The notes below the pieces were generated by a model, which was not told where the DNA came from, did no database searches, and saw only the letters and a program-made list of their open reading frames with translations. DNA of 39,780 nucleotides from CAYJLB01 sp964370845 (GTDB lineage Bacteria > Bacillota > Clostridia > Oscillospirales > Ruminococcaceae): positions 1 to 39,780 of the forward strand of contig CAYJLB010000017.1 of assembly GCA_964370845.1 (NCBI GenBank). The letters are read 5' to 3'. The translations under genes and the position numbers were made by a program. Of this stretch, positions 1 through 7,190 are shown piece after piece. The number at the start of each line of letters is the position of its first letter. The stretch's first letter is position 1.

Positions 1-514
1 CAGTTGTACCAGCAGTAGCTTTAACATCAGTTGAAGCAGCTAGTAGGTTAACTGAAAGTTCAGTTTCAGCAGTTTTAACAGTTGAAGCATCTAAAGAACC
101 GTCAAGTAGGCTCATACCATTGTATTCAGTAGCAGTAGAAATTCTATCTACTTCTGATTTAAGAGCTTCGATTTCTTTTTGGATATTTTCACGGTCAACT
201 TCATCTTGGTAAGTTCCGTTAGCTGATTGAACAGAAAGTTCTCTCATTCTTTGTAGAATTGAGTGAGTTTCTTGTAGCGCACCTTCAGCAGTTTGAATTA
301 GAGAAATACCGTCTTGAGCATTTCTTGAAGCTTGGTTAAGACCTGAGATTTGACCTCTCATTTTTTCTGAGATAGCAAGACCAGCAGCGTCATCGCCCGC
401 TCTGTTAATTCTGTAACCTGAAGATAGTTTTTCTAGTGAACTAGCAACCGCGTTGTTGTTGATACCTAATTGTCTGTTGGCATTAATAGCCGGAATATTA
501 TGTTGTACTACCAT
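1..514 (-). CDS. Flagellin, N-terminal part (cut by window edge)
   Basis: Structural protein of the flagellar filament, exported by the flagellar type III system and polymerised outside the cell. The 171 codons present form the conserved N-terminal D0/D1 helical region: MVVQHNIPAINANRQLG at the start, then SLEKLSSGYRINRAGDDAAG and, further in, a GLNQASRNAQDGISLIQTAEG-like stretch, all hallmarks of bacterial flagellin. The ATG at 514 is preceded by a strong AGGAGGT ribosome site (522-528 on the plus strand), which fixes the start. The central variable region and C-terminal D0/D1 lie beyond base 1. Upstream are a long leader and a SigD-type promoter, as expected for a late flagellar gene. Known for the family: export needs the D0 ends and the FliS chaperone. 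Neither can be checked here. Confidence 0.95.
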   Translation of the reverse strand, partial: MVVQHNIPAINANRQLGINNNAVASSLEKLSSGYRINRAGDDAAGLAISEKMRGQISGLNQASRNAQDGISLIQTAEGALQETHSILQRMRELSVQSANGTYQDEVDRENIQKEIEALKSEVDRISTATEYNGMSLLDGSLDASTVKTAETELSVNLLAASTDVKATAGTT

Positions 515-663
515 AAAATTTACCTCCTGTAAATTGTTCGTGGAAGTCATTTCCACTTTTTTCAAATTTTTAGTCCAATGTTTTTTACTCCAAAAAGAGG
601 GCCCATTCTCTTTAGATACATCGGAGAAAGCACGTTAAATTTAACAACTTTTTCTGCTCTCTG
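515..663 (-). promoter_or_regulatory. Flagellin 5' leader with hairpin and GGA motifs
   Basis: From the predicted start point of the SigD promoter, the leader is about 150 nt long. Read on the minus strand it has a perfect 6-bp hairpin GTGGAA-ATGAC-TTCCAC (540-556) just upstream of the ribosome site. It has four GGA triplets, one in the hairpin and one in the AGGAGG itself. In Bacillus subtilis, CsrA represses hag by binding GGA motifs in a leader hairpin and at the Shine-Dalgarno sequence. The same arrangement here suggests, but does not prove, CsrA/FliW control. Confidence 0.4.
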
Positions 664-669
664 AAATAT

Positions 670-696
670 ATATCGGCACTATTTTTTATAACTTTA
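670..696 (-). promoter_or_regulatory. SigD (sigma-28) type promoter of flagellin
   Basis: On the minus strand TAAA (693-696) and GCCGATAT (670-677) are separated by exactly 15 nt. This matches the sigma-28/SigD consensus TAAA-N15-GCCGATAA except for the last base. Position and orientation place it about 150 nt upstream of the flagellin start codon. Confidence 0.85.
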
Positions 697-728
697 GCTT
701 TTTTTCAAAAAAAATGAAAAATTTTTTG

Positions 729-757
729 AACTTAATTCCCACCTTTCACATACAATA
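729..757 (+). promoter_or_regulatory. Candidate mother-cell (SigK/SigE type) promoter of dpaAB
   Basis: CATACAATA at 749-757 matches the SigK -10 pattern CATAnnnTA and also the SigE -10 pattern CATACAAT. An AAC (729-731), fitting the minimal SigK -35 element AC, lies 17 nt upstream. In Bacillus spoVF is transcribed by SigK in the mother cell, which agrees with this reading. The -35 is short and could be fortuitous. Confidence 0.5.
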
Positions 758-799
758 AATTATTAGAAGTTTGTAATGGTTGAAAGGATTTGAATTTTT

Positions 800-1669
800 A
801 TGGCTGATAAAATATTTTTGGTTATTGGTGGAGATTTAAGACAGTGTTTTCTTTGTAATAAATTAATTGATTTCGGGACAGTTTATTCTTTTGGACTTAA
901 TAAAAAAGAGTTGAAAAAAGAAATTATTGCCCTTAATTCTCTTTCGGAATTTAAGGAAAAGGCGGATTTTTTGGTTTTGCCTATTCCTGTGACAAATGAC
1001 GAGGTTAATGTGAATTTGATTGGAATTGAAGAAAAATTGTCAATTTACTCATTAATTCCTCTATTAAAATTAAATGCAGTGATTTTTGGTGGAAAATTTG
1101 GCAAAGAAGCTTCGATTTTTACATACAAAGGCTTCGAAGTTGTGGATTATTTAGAGCGGGAAGAATTATCTGTTATGAATTCAATTCCCACTGGCGAGGG
1201 GGCGATTATGCTCGCTCTTGAAGAAATGAGCACTACTTTATATAATAGTAAGGTTGTAATTACTGGTTTTGGGCGAATTTCAAAAGTTTTAGTGAAATAT
1301 CTTACCGCTTTTGGTGCAAAAGTTGTTGTTGTCGCAAGGAAATATGACCAGTTAGAGTGGGCGAAATTTTACGGTTGTGAGGGATTGCTTTACTCCCAAA
1401 TGGAAAAAGCTGTGAAAAATGCTGATTTAATTTTCAACACTGTCCCCGCTAGAATTTTCACTCGGGAACATTTTGAATTGATAAAAAAAGATTGCTTAAT
1501 GATAGACCTAGCTTCAAAGCCTGGTGGGCTTGATTTTGAACAAGCGAAAAATTATGGTGTGAAAGCTATTTGGGCTTTGTCATTGCCAGGAAAAGTTGCT
1601 CCTGTTACCGCTGGGGAAATGATAGCAAACACAATTGTGAATATTTTAGCCGAAAGGGGTGAGGTTTAA
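800..1669 (+). CDS. dpaA: Dipicolinate synthase subunit A
   Basis: With DpaB, oxidises dihydrodipicolinate from the lysine pathway to dipicolinic acid, the calcium-chelating compound of the spore core. The enzyme works in the mother cell. The protein is 289 residues, close to the ~297 of Bacillus SpoVFA. It shows the IPTGEGAIMLALEEM segment followed by a Rossmann nucleotide-binding motif (VVITGFGRISKVLVKYL, about residues 149-165), as in DpaA/SpoVFA. The ATG at 800 has GAAAGGA 11-12 nt upstream. The next gene starts one base after its stop, so the two subunits are translationally coupled. Unlike Bacillus, no asd, dapG or dapA follows. Confidence 0.93.
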   Translation: MADKIFLVIGGDLRQCFLCNKLIDFGTVYSFGLNKKELKKEIIALNSLSEFKEKADFLVLPIPVTNDEVNVNLIGIEEKLSIYSLIPLLKLNAVIFGGKFGKEASIFTYKGFEVVDYLEREELSVMNSIPTGEGAIMLALEEMSTTLYNSKVVITGFGRISKVLVKYLTAFGAKVVVVARKYDQLEWAKFYGCEGLLYSQMEKAVKNADLIFNTVPARIFTREHFELIKKDCLMIDLASKPGGLDFEQAKNYGVKAIWALSLPGKVAPVTAGEMIANTIVNILAERGEV

Positions 1670-2245
1670 GTGAGTGAAAAAATAAAAGTTGGTTTTGCTG
1701 TGTGCGGTTCTTTTTGCACCTTTGAAAAAGCCTTTGAAACTGCGGAAAATTTAGTTGCAAAGGGTTATGATTTAACACCGATAATGTCTTTTAATGCAAG
1801 AAACATTTCTACCCGCTTTGGAAATTGTGAGGAAAATGCCTTAAAATTAGAAAAAATTTGCGGTAAAAAAGTTCTTTCCACTATTGAAGAAGTTGAGCCT
1901 ATAGGACCAAAGAAAAGTTTTGATATATTGGTGGTTGCACCTTGCACGAGCAACACTTTATCGAAATTAGCGGTGGGAATTACCGACACGCCCGTTACTA
2001 TGGCGGTGAAATCTCACGTTAGAAACTCTCGTCCTGTACTTATTGCCCTTGCTACAAATGATGCTCTTGCTGCGAGCGGTAAAAATATCGGAACTCTTAT
2101 GAACTATCGAAATTATTATTTTGTGCCTTATTCTCAGGACGATTATATGCAAAAACCTTACTCTATGATAGCAAGGTTTGAAACTTTGGAAAAATCTCTT
2201 GAACTTGCTTTATTAAACAAACAAATTCAACCATTAATATTTTAA
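1670..2245 (+). CDS. dpaB: Dipicolinate synthase subunit B (flavoprotein)
   Basis: Small flavoprotein partner of DpaA in dipicolinate synthesis. It belongs to the flavoprotein/phosphopantothenoylcysteine decarboxylase-like fold. It is 191 residues; Bacillus SpoVFB is about 200. Diagnostic stretches are VGFAVCGSFCTF at the N-terminus, VVAPCTSNTLSKLAVGITD near residue 87, and RPVLIALATNDALAASGKN near residue 121. The start is GTG at 1670, directly after the dpaA stop, with an AAAGGGGTGAGG ribosome site inside the end of dpaA. A strong hairpin terminator begins at its stop codon. Confidence 0.93.
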   Translation: MSEKIKVGFAVCGSFCTFEKAFETAENLVAKGYDLTPIMSFNARNISTRFGNCEENALKLEKICGKKVLSTIEEVEPIGPKKSFDILVVAPCTSNTLSKLAVGITDTPVTMAVKSHVRNSRPVLIALATNDALAASGKNIGTLMNYRNYYFVPYSQDDYMQKPYSMIARFETLEKSLELALLNKQIQPLIF

Positions 2246-2289
2246 AAAAGATGTGACGGAACTTTTTATTGTTCCGTCACATCTTTTTT
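2244..2289. terminator. Bidirectional intrinsic terminator dpaB / ABC ATPase
   Basis: A-rich flank and stem at 2244-2262 (ending GATGTGACGGAAC) pair perfectly with 2271-2289 (GTTCCGTCACATC plus T-run) around an 8-nt loop. It is flanked by A and T tracts, so it can end transcripts from both strands. The last codons of the convergent ABC gene lie inside the stem; its stop falls in the loop. Confidence 0.9.
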
Positions 2290-3462
2290 ATTTTCAGCTA
2301 AATATTCATTTACCTTATTAAGCATATCCGTTAAGCCTTTACAAAAGACAATATTTTTATCTCCGAACAAAATTTCCCACTCAGTTTCATCTCTTAGAGA
2401 AAAAATTGGGCGAGATTTTTGAGCTAAATCACGAAGCAAAAACACCATTTTATTATTTGCTACTGCAATAGGGCAACCTGTGTCAATGATAATTTTTGCT
2501 TCCTCTGCTAATTTTCTTGCCTTTATTACATTTTCAAATTTTAGTTCTTCAAATGGAAGTTCGGTGATGACTTTACTGCAAATAGTTTTTCCAACATAAC
2601 AATCTATATCATTTTCATATAAAACTCCACTAGTAAGGGCAAATCCGTGCTTTTGAAAAAATCTAAAAACGTCCGACCCTGTTCCTCCGCCAGCGAAAAT
2701 AAATAAATCGTTTCCGTCTTTTCCTTTAAATTCGGTGGAAGCAGTGAACTCATTGAAACTTCCCAAAGTTAAATCAAAAGTCTTGTCAATATAATCGGAA
2801 TAAATTATTTCTTCAGGAATTCCAAAGTCAATAACTTTATTTTCATTTATAACCATAATATTTTCACAGTATTTTAAAGCTAAATCTATTTCATTTAAAG
2901 AAATTAAAACAATGATGTTCTTTTCTTTTGCTATATTTTTTACACTAGAAAACAAAGCTAACTTGCTTTTTATGTCAAGGTTATTTGTAGGATTATCAAG
3001 TATTAAAATATCAGGATTTTGTAGCAAAGCTTTTATTATATTAGCACTTTGTAACTCACCACTACTCAGCTTAGACAATTTTTGGTCTTTTAAGTGGGTT
3101 AAATTAAAAAGTTCCAACATTTTCTCACATTCATCTGGTTGTGAGGAATTCCCTTTTGAAATGTAGCTAGAAATTTTTGTGGAGGAAGAAATATTTTCAT
3201 TGAACAAAGAATATACAACTTTAGATAATTTCCCTTTGCTAAGCTTTGTTATGTCAGCAGAATTTTCCTCCCCAATAAAAATTGTACCATTAATAGGAGT
3301 TAATTCTTTAGACAAAGTGCGTAAAAAAGCAGTTTTACCCGAACCATTTAGTCCGATAATGCCTACTATTTGCCCTTTTAATGCAGAAAAATTTATGTTC
3401 TCTACTGCGACTGTTTTGTCATAGCCTACACTTAAATTTTCTATTGAGATAATTTCTGTCAT
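2266..3462 (-). CDS. Degenerate ABC ATPase with extra C-terminal domain
   Basis: 398 residues. Residues 1-230 form an ABC ATPase of the iron-complex/cobalamin (FecE/BtuD) type: Walker A GLNGSGKT at 37-44, signature LSSGEL at 132-137, Walker B DILILDNPT at 151-159. The residue after the Walker B aspartate is Asn, not the catalytic Glu. The switch His position reads SLNEID, again Asn. The usual PQ of the Q-loop is absent (YSLFNEN near 84). Residues about 245-395 are an additional domain with FAGGGTGSDVFRFF and GVLYENDIDCYV, resembling the C-terminal domain I recall from some archaeal and clostridial cobalamin-type ATPases. No permease or binding protein is adjacent. AAGGAG lies ahead of the ATG at 3462. 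It is last in the aroK-ftsA-like run. Substrate unknown. Confidence 0.8.
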   Translation of the reverse strand: MTEIISIENLSVGYDKTVAVENINFSALKGQIVGIIGLNGSGKTAFLRTLSKELTPINGTIFIGEENSADITKLSKGKLSKVVYSLFNENISSSTKISSYISKGNSSQPDECEKMLELFNLTHLKDQKLSKLSSGELQSANIIKALLQNPDILILDNPTNNLDIKSKLALFSSVKNIAKEKNIIVLISLNEIDLALKYCENIMVINENKVIDFGIPEEIIYSDYIDKTFDLTLGSFNEFTASTEFKGKDGNDLFIFAGGGTGSDVFRFFQKHGFALTSGVLYENDIDCYVGKTICSKVITELPFEELKFENVIKARKLAEEAKIIIDTGCPIAVANNKMVFLLRDLAQKSRPIFSLRDETEWEILFGDKNIVFCKGLTDMLNKVNEYLAENKKDVTEQ

Positions 3463-3489
3463 TTTCTACTCCTTTTAGTAGCGAAATTG

Positions 3490-5652
3490 TTAGTTAAAAC
3501 GCATAATTATGTTGTCATTCTCTTTTAATTTACTGGTGTAAAAAGCTTCGTTTCCGTTTATTGTCATAATTAATGAGCCACTTAAATTATTGCGGTCGAA
3601 ATCAAGTAAAGTTAAAACTTCTAAGAAATCGTGTTGCTCATTATCCTCTCTTGCAGGTAACATTACAGCTTTTCCGTTTAAATAAATTTGCATTTCGGGA
3701 GTTACAGGAGGTTTTTGTGGTTCAGCAATAACTTCTTGTGCAACAATTTCCTCTACATCAAGAATTATTTCTTCTTCATGTTCTTCAATTTCCTCGATAA
3801 CCTCGTTGACTTCTTCTTTTGGCAATTCTGGTTCAGCAGGTGTAACAGCAACAGGATTTGCAATTGTAAAAATAACATCTCCATCTTGTAGCAAGTAATT
3901 TTTTTGGATAACATTTTTTCCTTGAAGAAAAATCACGTTTTCTTCGGAGAATTCAATTGTATTGAGTAATTGTTCAAGGGTAGAAATTGAACTAATTTGA
4001 ATATCATCGCCATTTTGAATAATATACTCACCAGTGATATTTTCGCCATTTATCGTTGCTGTTCCGCCGAAAAAGTAGGAAGCATCATTGAAAACTACGC
4101 TTTTTCTTGAAACATCGCCCGCAACATCGGAAAGGGAAATTTCCGCAGATGCACCATTTGTCGCTGGAATAAATACAATCTTATCCCATTGGTTTACAGG
4201 ACTATTTATTGTTGTAGGCTCTTGGTTTAAAGTGATTTCAGCAGGACTTGAAACTGCCCCTTTATAAGTAATAACTTCTCCATTTAAAGTAAAGGACAAG
4301 CCTTTTCCTGAGCGACCTAAAATATCTTTCGCTTTATATCCGCCCATTAAAAGTACGTCAAAAACAGTCAAATTCTTGGTGTCAAAAACTCTAAATTTTT
4401 TGTCATTTAAGAAAACTGTTGAAAAATCATATCCTTTTTCCAAAACAGAAGTAACTCCAATTCCAATAGGCGTTACATATTCGGGACTTGTCAAAGTTTT
4501 GTCTACAATAGCTACAGTTTTGATGAAATTGCTTCCTCCAACTGCTACTCTTGTTTCGGGTATATTTAATTTTTTTGCTAGAAGTTTTGGCAAATCAGTA
4601 ACCAAACTTCCACCGCCGACTAAAAATATTGCAGCGGGAGCTTCTTTGTTTATATCAATTACATTTTGCGAAATTGTTTCAGCCAAAACTTCCACAGAAG
4701 TGAAAATTGTTGAGTAAAATTCCTTAGAAGTAATAGTATGTTCAAAACCTAAAATATCAGTAAAAGTAATATCATCTTGAGAAGAATTCAACTTCATTTC
4801 TTCCGCAGTATCAAAGTCAACAAGGTATTGTTTAATAATTTCCTCAGTAATTTCATCACCAGCGGTAGTCGCCATTGCATAGGCAATAATGCTTCCGTTT
4901 TTGGAAACTGCAATATCAGAAGTTCCGGCGCCAATGTCCACAAGGGCAATGTTTATCAATCGCACTTCGGGCGGAATAATTACATTCATAGCTGCAATAG
5001 GTTCAAGGGTCAAACTTGACACTGTAAGATGATTTTTTTCCATAACAGAATACAAACTTTCTACAACTAAGCTTGGCAAAAAGGCAGCAATAATTTCTAT
5101 AGAAACTTTTTTACCTTTGTGTCCAGTTATAGATTTAATTGAATAATTATCCAGTTTATATTCAACCACGCTAAATCCAACGCAGTAGAATTGCACGTCG
5201 TCCTCTAAAGATTCTTTGTCAATTTTTTTCTTAGCGGAAGAAACGGCTTCAATTTCATAAGATTTCGCTAATTCTTCCGAAATATAGTCGGTAGTTACAA
5301 CATCAATTTCAATGCACTCACGCATAGTTTTTAACGCTCTACCAGCGGCAGCTATTGCAACGTGTGAAAAAGACACGTTTAACCTTTTTTCAAGGGTATC
5401 TTTAACCTTTTTTACCACTTTTGCAACTTCTTCAATATCTTCAATTTGCCCGTCAATCATCGCTCTTTTAGGGTGAGGTAATCTTTCAAAATCAATTACT
5501 TGGAAAACATCATTTACCATTTTCCCAACAATTCCAACTACAGTTCGAGTACCAATGTCAAGGGAGAAAATCAAGTCCCCTTGACGTTTTTTAGTAGCTC
5601 TTTTTGGTTTAGTTCCACTTTGTTTAGTAGTTTTAGTTTTTCTTACTGCCAT
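3490..5652 (-). CDS. FtsA/PilM-like actin-fold ATPase with long C-terminal extension
   Basis: 720 residues, against about 420 for FtsA. After a Lys/Arg-rich tail (1-25) comes an actin-like ATPase core: phosphate-1 loop LDIGTRT at 31-37, an SHS2-like 1C segment near 92-120 (VSFSHVAIAAAGRAL), phosphate-2 loop DIGAGTSD at 239-246, and adenosine motif LVGGGSL at 344-350. Residues about 410-600 look like repeated small beta-rich domains. A very acidic linker (about 608-650, rich in EE pairs) precedes a final ~65-residue beta-grasp-like segment. I see no membrane segment and no C-terminal amphipathic helix like that of FtsA. An AAAGGA ribosome site precedes the ATG. It lies between aroK and the ABC ATPase. 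FtsA-type proteins tether FtsZ; a division or envelope role is inferred only. Confidence 0.8.
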   Translation of the reverse strand: MAVRKTKTTKQSGTKPKRATKKRQGDLIFSLDIGTRTVVGIVGKMVNDVFQVIDFERLPHPKRAMIDGQIEDIEEVAKVVKKVKDTLEKRLNVSFSHVAIAAAGRALKTMRECIEIDVVTTDYISEELAKSYEIEAVSSAKKKIDKESLEDDVQFYCVGFSVVEYKLDNYSIKSITGHKGKKVSIEIIAAFLPSLVVESLYSVMEKNHLTVSSLTLEPIAAMNVIIPPEVRLINIALVDIGAGTSDIAVSKNGSIIAYAMATTAGDEITEEIIKQYLVDFDTAEEMKLNSSQDDITFTDILGFEHTITSKEFYSTIFTSVEVLAETISQNVIDINKEAPAAIFLVGGGSLVTDLPKLLAKKLNIPETRVAVGGSNFIKTVAIVDKTLTSPEYVTPIGIGVTSVLEKGYDFSTVFLNDKKFRVFDTKNLTVFDVLLMGGYKAKDILGRSGKGLSFTLNGEVITYKGAVSSPAEITLNQEPTTINSPVNQWDKIVFIPATNGASAEISLSDVAGDVSRKSVVFNDASYFFGGTATINGENITGEYIIQNGDDIQISSISTLEQLLNTIEFSEENVIFLQGKNVIQKNYLLQDGDVIFTIANPVAVTPAEPELPKEEVNEVIEEIEEHEEEIILDVEEIVAQEVIAEPQKPPVTPEMQIYLNGKAVMLPAREDNEQHDFLEVLTLLDFDRNNLSGSLIMTINGNEAFYTSKLKENDNIIMRFN

Positions 5653-5701
5653 AAAAACATCAGTCCTTTTTTGATATTTTAGATATATAAATTCTTTTAG
5701 A

Positions 5702-6202
5702 TTATTTTGCTTTCATAATTCTAATTATGTTTTTTGCGATATTATGTGGATTAGTGTCACCGTTTATTGCAACATTACAATTGCTTTTATATTGAATTTT
5801 TCTTTGGTCATAAAGTTCATTTAGTTCGTCTTTTGTTTTTTGTAAAACTATTGGCCTTTTTGTATCATCTTTTATTCGGCGATAACATTCCTCAAAAGAA
5901 GTGTCAATTAGCACGATTTTTCCTTTTTCTTTTGCAATTTCTGCATTTAAAGGAGAAACAAAAGCTCCTCCACCTGCGGAAATAATAAGATTTTCACCCG
6001 AAAGTAGGCGGATTTCTTCCGTTTCCATTTCTCTAAAACGTGCTTCGCCATATTTAGCAAAAATTTCTGTAATAGCAAGACCATATTTATCCTCAATATG
6101 TTTGTCTAGGTCAATATTCTTATATTCAGCCATTTTTGCCACCAATCGAGCCACAGAACTTTTACCGCAACCCATAAAACCACACAAATAAATTATACTC
6201 AA
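5702..6202 (-). CDS. aroK: Shikimate kinase
   Basis: Phosphorylates shikimate at the 3-hydroxyl with ATP in the cytosolic chorismate pathway. 166 residues, normal length. Walker A GFMGCGKS is at 8-15, the shikimate-binding DLD at 31-33, FREME with the substrate Arg at 57, and the SAGGGA motif near 75-80. The start is TTG at 6202: the reading begins SIIYLCGF with the P-loop at the expected distance, and a GGGG ribosome site lies 8 nt upstream. A SigA-type promoter precedes it. The FtsA-like gene follows after 49 bp, so the two probably share a transcript. aroE lies 1 kb upstream on the same strand but beyond a terminator. Confidence 0.95.
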   Translation of the reverse strand: MSIIYLCGFMGCGKSSVARLVAKMAEYKNIDLDKHIEDKYGLAITEIFAKYGEARFREMETEEIRLLSGENLIISAGGGAFVSPLNAEIAKEKGKIVLIDTSFEECYRRIKDDTKRPIVLQKTKDELNELYDQRKIQYKSNCNVAINGDTNPHNIAKNIIRIMKAK

Positions 6203-6240
6203 AATAATTACCCCATTTAAAATTTATTATAATTATTATT

Positions 6241-6269
6241 ATTGTAACACAGTTTAACAGATAAAACAA
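6241..6269 (-). promoter_or_regulatory. SigA-type promoter of aroK
   Basis: Minus strand TTGTTT (6264-6269), 17-nt spacer, TACAAT (6241-6246), about 40 nt upstream of the TTG start of aroK. It lies just downstream of the terminator of the preceding unit. Confidence 0.6.
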
Positions 6270-6309
6270 CAATATTTTCAATTATTAAGCTATTTTTTTA
6301 CAAAAGAAA

Positions 6310-6351
6310 GCAGATGTAGCGAAACAAAAAATAATGTTTCGTCACATCTGC
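6310..6351 (-). terminator. Intrinsic terminator after the M23 gene
   Basis: 16-nt arms 6310-6325 and 6336-6351 (GCAGATGT..CGAAAC) pair with one two-base mismatch around a 10-nt loop. On the minus strand a CTTTCTTTT tract follows, 17 nt past the M23 stop codon. The stem resembles the terminator at 2244-2289. Confidence 0.75.
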
Positions 6352-6367
6352 ATTAAGAATAAAAATT

Positions 6368-7129
6368 CTATTTTGAATTAGGGCTTATAATATCAATAGG
6401 ATTAATATATTCCCCGTTTTGAGTAACTTCAAAGTGTAAGTGTGATGGATCAGCAATCTCAACTTCAGCAGAATCCCCAATTGAACCAACAATTGTCCCA
6501 GCAGAAACACTTTCACCAACTGTTACAGGAACAGTTTCAGCTAAATTCGTATACTTTGAAACAAGGTTGTTATCGTGCTCAATTACAACATAATTTCCCC
6601 ATAAAGGGTCAAGTCCAACTTCGGTCACAATTCCTTGTGCCATAGCTTTTACTTCCGAACCAAAATCCGCTAAAATATCAACACCATTATGAGTTTGCCA
6701 AATGTTTGTTGTGTTAGATTTCACTAGTTCACCGTAACTAAATGGCGTTAAAATTTCCCCTGTGACTGGCATAACCATTATAATGGCTGTGTCGGTGACT
6801 TGTTCAGTTTCGGTAGGTTTCGCTTCGGTTGTTTGGGCAGTAGTTGTTTCTTTTGGAATATCCGTTTGAGGGTGAATTACTTCGTTCGCCTGTGTGGTTT
6901 CATTTGTATAAGCTATGTTCGGGATATTGTTAAGCTCGTTTACCGCTTGATTATAAGCTAAAAACCCAGAACCGCCAATAGCTAATAACGCAACACATAA
7001 GGCTACATAAAAACCTTTTCCACTAAAAATTCTTCCAACAGTACTGTCACTAAATCTTGATTTTTTCAATAAATTCCTCTCCTTTGACTTTATGAATTTC
7101 GTTCGATTTTTATTTTCAAACGATTTCAA
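6368..7129 (-). CDS. Membrane-anchored M23 (LytM) peptidase, SpoIIQ-like
   Basis: 253 residues: basic cytoplasmic tail (1-38), one membrane segment at about 39-58 (GKGFYVALCVALLAIGG), a Thr/Glu-rich linker (75-115), and a LytM/M23 domain to the end. The zinc and catalytic residues of M23 are all present: HNGVD (His147, Asp151) and HLHFE (His230, His232). One membrane helix plus an extracytoplasmic LytM domain fits SpoIIQ, the forespore half of the engulfment channel. Bacillus SpoIIQ lacks a complete site, whereas clostridial versions often keep it. A different M23 cell-wall protein is possible. The start is uncertain: the frame opens with TTG at 7129 with only a weak AAAGA upstream, and no ATG occurs before residue 118. 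It follows aroE by 61 bp. Confidence 0.75.
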   Translation of the reverse strand: MKSFENKNRTKFIKSKERNLLKKSRFSDSTVGRIFSGKGFYVALCVALLAIGGSGFLAYNQAVNELNNIPNIAYTNETTQANEVIHPQTDIPKETTTAQTTEAKPTETEQVTDTAIIMVMPVTGEILTPFSYGELVKSNTTNIWQTHNGVDILADFGSEVKAMAQGIVTEVGLDPLWGNYVVIEHDNNLVSKYTNLAETVPVTVGESVSAGTIVGSIGDSAEVEIADPSHLHFEVTQNGEYINPIDIISPNSK

Positions 7130-7190
7130 AAGTATCTTTGACAGGATTTTACATTGATATTCAAGAAGTTTTCTTATATTATCTATATTT

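Noticed and set aside
453..638. Small frame overlapping the flagellin start and leader
   Set aside because: It is antisense to the conserved N-terminal flagellin codons and to the leader; the hydrophobic composition is what T-rich sequence gives by chance.
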